From Opitutaceae bacterium (GTDB taxonomy: Bacteria; Verrucomicrobiota; Verrucomicrobiia; Opitutales; Opitutaceae), in assembly GCA_005786775.1 (NCBI GenBank), contig SYDD01000180.1:1-28804 (forward strand): DNA of 28,804 nucleotides, read 5' to 3'. Below are positions 19,435 to 28,500 of this stretch, piece by piece (within the stretch, counting starts at the first letter, position 1; each line of letters opens with the position of its first letter). The translations under genes were made by a program, and so were the position numbers. The notes beneath the pieces were generated by a model. The model worked only from the letters and a program-made list of their open reading frames with translations. It had not been told where the DNA came from and ran no database searches.

Positions 19435-20712
19435 ATGACTTCCTCCGCCGATCTCTTCGCCCGTGCCCGGGAACTCATCCCGGGCGGGGTCAACTCCCCC
19501 GTCCGCGCCTTCCGCTCGGTCGGCGGGGCGCCCTTCTTTGTTCGGGCAGCGCGCGGGGCCCGACTCATCACCGCCGACGGACGGGAGCTGATCGATTTCG
19601 TGTGCACTTGGGGCCCGGCGATCCACGGGCACAACCATCCCGTGATCCGGGCGGCGCTGGCCGAGGCCCTGGAGCACGGCACTTCCTTCGGCACGCCCAA
19701 CCCCCTCGAAGTGGAGATGGCGGAGCTCATCACCAGCTACGTGCCTTCCATCCGCAAGGTCCGGATGTGCAGCAGCGGCACCGAGGCGACGATGTCCGCC
19801 CTGCGGCTAGCGCGGGGCTTCACCGGGCGGGATAAGATTATCAAGTTTTCTGGCTGTTACCACGGACACTCTGACTCGCTGCTGATCAAGGCGGGCTCCG
19901 GGGCGCTGACGCACGGCCATCCGGATAGTGCCGGGATCCCGGCGGCGTTCGCGCGGGAGACGCTGGTGCTGCCCTACAACGACCCGGCGGCTCTCGAGGC
20001 GGCATTCGGGGCGCACCCGGGGGCGATCGCCGCGGTGATCATCGAGCCCTACTGCGGGAACGTGGGCTTCATCGCGCCGGACCCGGGCTACCTTGCGTTC
20101 ACCCGCGAGGTGACCGCACGCCACGGGGCGCTGCTCATCTTTGATGAGGTGATGACCGGTTTCCGGCTCGCGCGCGGCGGGGCGCAGGAACTCGAGCAGA
20201 TCACGCCCGACCTGACCTGCCTTGGGAAAATCATCGGCGGGGGCCTGCCCGTCGGGGCCTTTGGCGGCCGGGCGGACGTGATGGACCACCTTGCTCCGCT
20301 CGGACCCGTTTATCAGGCGGGCACCCTCAGCGGTAACCCGCTCGCGATGGCGGCGGGCATCGCCAGCCTGCGGATGCTGGCGACCGATGAACCCTACCAG
20401 CGGCTCGAGCGGCTGGGCGGACAGTTGCGCCGGTCGGTGATGGACGCGGCCCGGACGAAGGGCCTGCCGGTGCAGTTCCCGCAGCGCGGCTCGATGTTCA
20501 GCCTCTTCTTCAACCCGGAACCCGTCCGCGACTATGCGTCGGCCCTGCGATCCGACGCTAAGCTCTTTGCCCGGCTGTTCCATTCCTGCTTGGAGCGGGG
20601 GGTTTACCTCGCCCCGAGCGCCTACGAGGCCGGTTTCCTCAGCACGGCCCACGAGGGCCGCGACATCGACCAGGCCTGCGCGGTCCTCAGTGATGCGATC
20701 GCCGGCCTTTGA
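19435..20712 (+). CDS. hemL: Glutamate-1-semialdehyde 2,1-aminomutase
   Basis: A 425-residue PLP enzyme that converts glutamate 1-semialdehyde to 5-aminolevulinate in the C5 route of tetrapyrrole synthesis. The PLP lysine is Lys265 in [17 protein letters not shown], the same number as in E. coli. Further landmarks are [13 protein letters not shown] near the start, [45 protein letters not shown] and [18 protein letters not shown] 19435 gives [11 protein letters not shown], in line with the family; the open frame before it belongs to the end of nadE in another frame. It lies between nadE (7-nt gap) and the S55-type peptidase gene, whose start lies inside the last 20 nt of hemL. Confidence 0.97.
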   Translation: MTSSADLFARARELIPGGVNSPVRAFRSVGGAPFFVRAARGARLITADGRELIDFVCTWGPAIHGHNHPVIRAALAEALEHGTSFGTPNPLEVEMAELITSYVPSIRKVRMCSSGTEATMSALRLARGFTGRDKIIKFSGCYHGHSDSLLIKAGSGALTHGHPDSAGIPAAFARETLVLPYNDPAALEAAFGAHPGAIAAVIIEPYCGNVGFIAPDPGYLAFTREVTARHGALLIFDEVMTGFRLARGGAQELEQITPDLTCLGKIIGGGLPVGAFGGRADVMDHLAPLGPVYQAGTLSGNPLAMAAGIASLRMLATDEPYQRLERLGGQLRRSVMDAARTKGLPVQFPQRGSMFSLFFNPEPVRDYASALRSDAKLFARLFHSCLERGVYLAPSAYEAGFLSTAHEGRDIDQACAVLSDAIAGL

Positions 20713-22423
20713 TCTCCGGCGCCTCGCCGCCCTGCTCGCCGGGACTTCGGCCCTGCTGGCGGCGCCCCCGGTGGACGCCCCTCACCTGCCGCTGTCCGAA
20801 TTGACGCCGGGCCGGCGGGGAGAGGTCTGGACCGTCTTCCGCGGCACGGAGCCCGAGCCCTTCGGGGTAGTTGTGACGGGAGTGATCCGGAACGGTCTTG
20901 GGCCCGGGAAATCCCTGATTGTTTGCGAACTGACCGACCCGCGCGTGCAACCGATGGGGGCGGTGGCCGGGATGAGCGGGAGTCCGCTCTACGTCGACGG
21001 CAAGCTGGCCGGGGCGCTCAGTTACCAGATCCAGCGGTTCGAGACCGTGCGCCACGCGGGCTTCACCCCGGTGGCGGATCTGGAGGAGGTCCGCGTCCTT
21101 CCGGTTTCCGGCGACCGTCTCGGGGGCGGGGCCACCGGGCTGAATACACCCCAGCCGCTACAGCCCGCCTTCAGCCTCGCGGGCCTCTCCCCGGTGGCTT
21201 CCGCCGCCCTCGCCCCGCTGCTGGCGGCGCACGGGATCGGTACGGTCATTCCGGGCGGCGTGGCCGCGCCCGCGGCGGGTGGCGCAGCGTCGCCCGGACC
21301 CCGTCTGGTGCCCGGCGGGGCGGTCGCGGTAGCCCTCGCGACCGGGGACATCAGCCTGGCCGCGACCGGCACCGTCTCGGTGGTTAGGGGCCGTGAGATC
21401 GTCGCGTTCGGGCATCCCCTGCTCTCGCTCGGCGAGGTCGCGCTGCCGCTGTGCGAGGCGGAGGTGCTCACCATTTTGCCCTCCCAGATGCAGTCCGTGA
21501 AGGTGGCGAACATCGGCCAGGTCATCGGCACCATCCGGCAGGATCGCCTTTCCGCCGTGGCCGGCGAGCTGGGGCCCGGACCGGCGATGATCCCGGTCGA
21601 GATCACGCGCCCGGGGGGAGCGGCCCCGCTCCGCTTCGCGGCCGCGCGCCATCCGCAGTTGGCCCCGCTGGTCGTCGGAGCGGGCGTCAGCCAGGCCGTG
21701 CTCGGGGCGAACGATGCGGGCTTCCACGAGGGTTTCCGCGTGGCGAGCCACCTGATCTTTCCCGGGGGACTCGAGTGGCGGCAAAACGTGCTGCACGCGG
21801 GCGGGCAGGGCTTCGCGCAGGCGCTCGGGGAGCTGGTGCAATCCCTCGGCGCAGTGCTGCAGAACCCGCTGGGGCGGATCTTTCCCGAATCCATCCGGCT
21901 GGAGGTCGAGGCCCTCCGGGATCCACCTGGCATCACGCTCGATCGCTTCGTGCTCTCCCGGGCGACCGTCGCGCCGGGCGCCGCGCTGACCGCGGAGCTC
22001 GCGTGGCGTGACGCGCAGGGGCGGAACGCCCACCTCAGCGTGCCGGTGCCGGTCGCCAGCGAATGGTCCGGCCGGACCCTCGAGGTGGTGCTGGCGCCGG
22101 GACGGGTGCTCGACGAGCTCTCCGGCCGACCGCGCAGTGTTCCCGCGGCGGAGCTCCGGAGTCTCGCCGCGTACCTGCGATTCCTGCAGGCGGAACGCCG
22201 CCGGGACGGCCTCTTCATCGCGGTGCTCCAGCGGGCGACGTTGCTGACCGACCAGACGCGGCCAACCGTCGAGGCCCCTGCGTCCCTCGAGCGCATTGCG
22301 CGCACCGCCGACGACACCCGCTACCAGCGCCGGGAGAGTTCGGTCGTCCTCTGGGAGGCCCACGTCCTACCGGAGAAACTTTCTCCGGCGGTGTTCCGCC
22401 GGGCGCTCGTCGTGGCCGAGTGA
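20693..22423 (+). CDS. SpoIVB/S55-type serine peptidase domain protein
   Basis: A 576-residue exported protein. Residues 1-29 ([21 protein letters not shown]) look like a signal peptide. An S55-like region follows: [19 protein letters not shown], then [20 protein letters not shown] with the likely nucleophile Ser95 (GxSGxP), and [16 protein letters not shown] with His241. The Ser motif comes before the His, unlike Bacillus SpoIVB, where His precedes Ser, but like many Gram-negative proteins annotated with this domain. No PDZ domain is evident. The last ~300 residues (from about residue 280) look beta-rich and match nothing I can name. ATG 20693 overlaps the 3' end of hemL by 20 nt, which suggests coupling. 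This is not a sporulator context, so the substrate is unknown; it may also be a non-catalytic scaffold. Confidence 0.82.
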   Translation: MRSPAFDLRRLAALLAGTSALLAAPPVDAPHLPLSELTPGRRGEVWTVFRGTEPEPFGVVVTGVIRNGLGPGKSLIVCELTDPRVQPMGAVAGMSGSPLYVDGKLAGALSYQIQRFETVRHAGFTPVADLEEVRVLPVSGDRLGGGATGLNTPQPLQPAFSLAGLSPVASAALAPLLAAHGIGTVIPGGVAAPAAGGAASPGPRLVPGGAVAVALATGDISLAATGTVSVVRGREIVAFGHPLLSLGEVALPLCEAEVLTILPSQMQSVKVANIGQVIGTIRQDRLSAVAGELGPGPAMIPVEITRPGGAAPLRFAAARHPQLAPLVVGAGVSQAVLGANDAGFHEGFRVASHLIFPGGLEWRQNVLHAGGQGFAQALGELVQSLGAVLQNPLGRIFPESIRLEVEALRDPPGITLDRFVLSRATVAPGAALTAELAWRDAQGRNAHLSVPVPVASEWSGRTLEVVLAPGRVLDELSGRPRSVPAAELRSLAAYLRFLQAERRRDGLFIAVLQRATLLTDQTRPTVEAPASLERIARTADDTRYQRRESSVVLWEAHVLPEKLSPAVFRRALVVAE

Positions 22424-22551
22424 CCGGGCACCGCCGTGTCACTGGCCACGCTCCGCCAACCGGCCCCGCCGGAGCCCGCACTGCCCGGACCCGCGTCCAC
22501 GCACGAGGAGGAGTCGCTTACTCGCGATGCCTCACCCGGGCGGGCGGCGGC
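22424..22551. other. Convergent spacer without a clear feature
   Basis: 128 nt between the stop of the S55-type gene (+) and the stop of the Ig-repeat gene (-). Only short imperfect inverted repeats are visible (for example GAGT/ACTC around 22512-22524) and no T-run. No small open frame looks convincing. Confidence 0.4.
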
Positions 22552-25500
22552 TCAGGGATCAACGTCGTAGACCTCGACAATGCCCACCCCGGTGCCGCCG
22601 CCGACCCCGGCCAGCTGGACCGTGTAGGCGCCTGGCGGCAGCATCACGATCATCGCCGCATCACGGCTCCCGGCCGGGAACGGGAAGGCACCGGCGGCGG
22701 AGGCCGCGCTGGCGATGATGCTCGCTTCCTCCCCAGTGCCCCAATTGTCATTGGTTCGGAGGACCTGGCCCGTTGACTGGGCCGAGAGGGTCAACAGCGG
22801 GTCGGCGAGCACGCCGGGAACCCCGAGGTTAGCGAGGGTCGGACCGGCGCCACGGATGAGCATCCGGCGGGAGACCTGCCCCGTGACCACAAATCCCGCG
22901 ATGAGCGAGTTGGCTCCGGTGCCGACCGTGCCGCGGGTGGAAACGTTGATGGCCTTCGGGGCCGCCGGGCCGCCTTGGGTGACATCATACACCTCAATCA
23001 GTACGAGGCCCGCAGGGTTGGTGGACCCGGGGCCGATCTGGGCCTGAACCGTGTAGGGGCCAGCGGGTAACGTGGCTAGGATGGCCGCGTCCCGAGAATT
23101 GGGTTGCAGCGCGAAGGCGGCAGCACGGTTGGCGGCCTGCTGGATCGCCTGCACCTGGGCGGGCCCCGCGGCCTGCGTGCCCCAGTCGTCGTTGGTGAGC
23201 ACGGGGTTCTGGTTCGTGCCGACGTAGAGGGCGAGTGCCGGGTTGTTCAGGGTGTTCGCTAGGTTGAAGGGGGCACCCGCGAGCGTCGGGCCGACGACCC
23301 GGATCAGCATCTGCCGGGTCTGACCCGCCGGAGCGTTCACCACGAAGCCGCCGATCAGCACGTTAGCGCCCGCCGAGGTCTGCCCGCGCGTAGAGATATT
23401 CGCGAGCCGGGTGGTGACGTTCGATAGCGTGAGCGTCGCCGGATCGGAGGTTGCGACTCCCGCCGCGGAGGTGATGACCGCAGTATAGGTGCCGACGCGG
23501 CTCGTGTCCACGTTCGTGAGGCTCAGCACGGGGCTGGTGGCCCCGGGGATTGGGGCGCCGTTGAGGAGCCACTGATAGACCAGCGGGGGCGCGCCCTGAG
23601 CCTCGACCGAGAAGATCGCACCGGAACGAGGCGACACGACCAGGGACTGCGGGTGCCGGGTAATCGTCACGTAACGGTAGCCGTAAAGCTCATCCTTGAG
23701 CACGGCGTCGACGATCGCCTTGGTGTCGGGCAGGCGGAGCAGCGCGTCGACCCGGGCGGTGATCTCCTCCCAAGTGACCGTGACGGGCGGCCGGGCCAGT
23801 TGATAGAAGATGGCGGCCGCGCGCGCCCGGTTCCAGAGCGCGGTGTTGGCGGCGTTCGTATTCACGACGAACTCAGCGACCGCCTGATTGACCCCGATAA
23901 CGTTGTAGCCCCGGCCGATGTTCGCGCTCAGCACGTTGTTGTTCATGAACCGGACGAGATCGGTCTCCCGGTTCGTCGACGGGCTCGACGCGGAGTTGGC
24001 CCACAGGCGGTCGAGGAAGGTCCGCGCCGGGATTGCGCTGGTTGGATTGTTGAGCAGCGCGGTGGTGGGGACGGTACCGTACTTGGCGAAGTAGTCATTC
24101 GCGAAGAGCACGCCGCCAACCGCGTTGCTGAGGCTACCTCGGGCGATCGCAAGGAAGTTAGTGTAGTCCTGCGGGGTCGGCCAGCGGCCCATCAGCACCT
24201 GATAGGTAGCGAGGAACTGGATCGGTGCGAGGAACCCGGGCTGGTCGAGCAGCGACGCAACGAAGTCGGCGCGGGTGAGCGCGCCCGAACCAAGCCGCTC
24301 GTCCAGGTCGTCGAACACCAAGGGGTTGATGTTCGTGGTATTCGCAATGTCTTGATAGGTCTGCAGGATGAAGGCCGCATTCTCGAGGACCGGGTTGTTA
24401 CGGCGCACGTTGAGTTCGACGGTCGGAGAGACGGTGGTGATGCCGGAGCTGTCGGTGGCCAGCGCCCACAGCAGGTATTTGCCCTCCGCGGTGGGCGTCC
24501 AACTCGAGAGAAACAGCGAGCCGGAATTCGTCGAGGAGGTGATCGGCAGCGCGTTGGCGAAGTACTGGACATTCGTCACCGTGCCGTCGGTGTCCCGGGC
24601 ATTGGCGCGGAGCTGCACCTGCCGGTTGAAGGCGGGGTTGGTCGACGAGGGGGTGATCGTGATCGAGGGCGCGATGCTGGCGGCGGCGGTCACATTGATG
24701 GAACCAGTGGCGGAGGGAACCACGTTCCCGGAGCTGTCGCGGGCCAAGGCTACAATCTCGGTCGCCCCGGGCTGGAGCCCCGCGAACGAGGCCTGCAGGC
24801 GCCAGGTGTTCCCCTGCGGATCCCGGCGCGCCTGGCCAATGCTAAAGCGGTTAAGGAAAAACTCTACGGCAACGACCGCGCCATCGGGATCTTGGGCGGT
24901 GGCGGCGAAGTCGGCGGAGGAAGCGGTCTGGGCTGAGGTCGGATAGCCAAGTATGCCGGGCGAACGGCTCAGGGTGATCGTCGGCGCCAGGCCCACTACG
25001 TCGCTCACGACAACGCGGCGGGAGGTCGTACTGGTACCCTGAACGTTACCGACCGAGGCCTGGGTCGTGATCGTATAGGTGTCGGGGTTAGTCGGGGTCC
25101 AGATCGCGCGGTAGCTGGTGGTGGTGCCGACGCGGGTGCCGGTGATGACTTGGCGGGCGCCGCCGGCCGCGGTGGCGATGAATTGGAGGGTAGGAACTTG
25201 GGTCGTCACGGCATTGACGGCGGTGCCCTCAAGGAAGACCGGGGAACCGACAGTCGTTGCGGTGCTGTTGTCCTCGGGCCGGGTGATCGCGGTGGTAGGC
25301 GCGGTGACGGCCGTGACATTGATGACGATCGAGGGCGTAGAGACGGCCGTGTTGCCGGTCTCGTCCGTGGCCACGGCGTAGAGGTTGAACCGGCCGGCCG
25401 TGTTCGCGGTGTAAGTCAGGAGCTGGCCCTGCTGCGGGTTCGGGAAGTTACCCACCAGGCTGCCGTTGGCGTAGAGCTGGACCGTGCTCACGTTGCCATC

Positions 25501-28500
25501 CGGGTCGTTCAGATTCGCCTGCATAAAAAACTGGGTGCCGGCGGTGATGTTGGTCGGCGTGAGCGCCTGGACCTGGATCGTCGGCGGGGCGCTGGTAGCC
25601 GGGAAGATGGTGAGGTTGACCGTGGGCGAGACCGTCTGGTTGTTATTGCTGTCGCGGGCGATGGCGTAGAGCCGCACCGGGTAGGTGACCGCACCGGTGT
25701 TCTCGTTGATGGTCGGCGTGATGGTGCTGAAGTCGAACTGGCTTAGGTCGAAGGCCCGGCGGTAGAAGTTCGTGTTCTGCTCGCGGGTCGCGAGGCCGAT
25801 ACTCACATCGTTGAGGAAGATCTCGACATTGCGCAGGGTGGAACCGGTGCCGGTGGCGACGGCCGTAGCCTGGAAGTTTATCGTCGAGGCGGTCTGCAGT
25901 CCGTTGCCGGGGATGGGCGTTGCGGCAACGGTGACCGTGGGCGGGGAACCGACCACGTTGGCGACGTTGACCGTCAGCGGGGCCGTGGTGACTACCTGCG
26001 CGTTGAGGTCGGTGACTCGCGCGGTCAGAACCCGTTCGCCGAGCTGGGCGGCGGTCGGAATCCACGAAAGGGTGTAGGGGGCCGTCGTGTCTGCCCCAAT
26101 CTGCACTCCATCGAGGAGGAACTCGACCAGCAGGAATTGCGCACCACCACCTAGGACTGAAGGGGTCGCCGCTAAAGTGAGCGGCACCCCCGGCGTGGCG
26201 CGCGCGGTGGCGTTCGGGTTCGGCGAGGTGAAGACGATCGTCGGCACCGGGAGGGCGGCCAACACGGTCACGGAGCCCGAAACCGCCGTGTTGCCGCGGA
26301 CATCGGTCGCGATCGCGTCGATGACGTAGGCTCCCGGCAGCGTGGGCACAAAGGTCGTAACATAGGGTGCGGCCGTGAGGCCATTGCCCCCGTTGATGGG
26401 CGTGGGGCTGCCGTTCACGTAAAACTGCACGCTGGCGATGGTGCTGTCGATGGAGGTGGCGGTGGCCGCGAGGCTGATGGCGGACCCAGGCGTGGTGGAG
26501 GCGCCGTTGGCCGGGGTGAGAAGATTGACCGTGGGCGGCGCGCCGACCGGCGAGATCACCAGCACCGAGACCTGCACGTCGCGGGCGGTGCCGGCGTTGT
26601 CGGTCGCGCGGGCAGAGAGCACGTACGGACGCGAGAGCTCGCCGGCCGCGAGGGCCGGGGCGATGTAACGATGCGTGTAGGGTGCGGAAGTATCCTCCCC
26701 CACCTTGGTGCCATCCACAAAGAACTCGACGCGTACTACGGCACGGCCGGACGAGGCGGCGACATCGGCGACGAGCGTGCGCACCGCGCCGCTGGGCAGC
26801 GTCGTACTGGCGGCCGCTGCGGCCGTCCGGGGCGAGAGGGACAGGTTGATGAACGGGGAGGTGCTGTCCGAGATGTTGACGCCCACGGCGGGCGCCGCGA
26901 CGGAGTTGCCCGCGTTGTCCGTGGCGATCGCGGAGATCGACGCCACGCCCGAGGAGGTGGGGGTCCAGCTGACGGACCAGACGCCGTTGGTGACCGAGGT
27001 CACACCCGCGCCGCCGAGGCCCGCGGTGGTGCCGTTGACGAACACTTGGATGCTGCTGATCGAGCCGTCGGCATCGGTGGCAGTGCCGGAGATCGTCGTC
27101 GTGTTGTTGGCGGCCACGAAGGAGCCACTAACCGGGGTGAGGATGCCGAGGACCGGGGGCTCGCCGATCTGGCCCGTAATGTTGATCGTGAAGTCTGCGG
27201 AATCCACGGATCCTCCTAGGATGTCGTAGGCCCGGGCTCTCAGCAACCGGCGCCCGGGCTCATTGGGCGCGGTAAACAGGATGTTATACGGCGGGGCGGT
27301 GTCCGTGCCGATCAGGGTAATGCCGGAGGCCCCCACGTAGTAGAACTCCACCGAGGCGACGCCCGCCGGGGCGGAGGCATTCGCGCTGATCACCCGGGAG
27401 GAGTTCACCCCGATGCTGGTGTTGTTGGGGAGCAGCGCGAGGCTGACCGTGGTGGCTTGGGCCACGACCTGCACCGCGGGGGAGTTCCGGACGACCCCGT
27501 TCGAATCCGTGGTCCGCACCGTGAGGTTATAGGAACCGGCGGCGGTGGGGGTCCAGGTGGTGCTATAGCTGGTCGCGGCCGCGTTACCTGGCACCGTCGC
27601 GACGACCGTGGAGCCCGCGAGGAACTGCACCTGCGTGATCGTGACGCCGGGCGCGGCGTCCACGTTCGCGCTAAAAACGAGCGGTGTGCCTACCTGAGCG
27701 CCGCCCGCGGTCGGGCTCGTGATCACGACTTGGGTGCTCACGGTGATCACCGTGACGTTGACCGTCGCCGAAGTGACCACCGTCCCATTCGCATCGGTGA
27801 CGCGGGCGCTCAGGTTGAAGTCGCCGGCTGAGGCCGGCGTCCAAGTACCCGTATAAGACGTCGCCGCGGGGTCGCCGGCCACCGTCGAAACAACGGTACT
27901 GCCGGAAAGAAACTGCACACGGGTGATGGCTGCGCCAGCCGAGCCCGGGTTGACCGTGGCCGTAATCGGCACGGGCGTCCCGGCATTAAGCTGATTACCC
28001 GGCGTCGGGCTCGTAATGACGACGGTCGGCGGGGCCGGGTTCACCGTGACGTTGATCGCGCCGGAGGTGACCACATTGCCGAACGAATCGGTCGCGCGGG
28101 CCGTGACGGCGGTGGGGCCCGCCGTAGCGGGAGTCCAAGGCAGCGTAAAGGGCGCGGAAGTGACCGTGCCGACCGGAACGCCGGCCGCGAGGAATTCGAC
28201 CTGCGTGATGATCGACCCAGCGGCGGCCGCCGCAGAAGCCGTCAGGTTAACCGCCGTGCCGACGACGGCGGTGGCATTGTTGGCGGGGGCGGTCAGGGAG
28301 ACGCTTGTCGCCACCACGCCGGTGACGGTCACGCCGGAGGAAGTAGCCGTCCCGCCAAGGCTGTCCGTCACCCGCGCGGTCAACGTCGCGTTGCCTGCCG
28401 CTGGGCTCCACTTGACCGAATAAATGCCTGCCACGGGGGCCGTCACGGTGCCGATCACAGTACCACTCGCGAGGAACTGTACCTGGCTGACCACCGCGCC

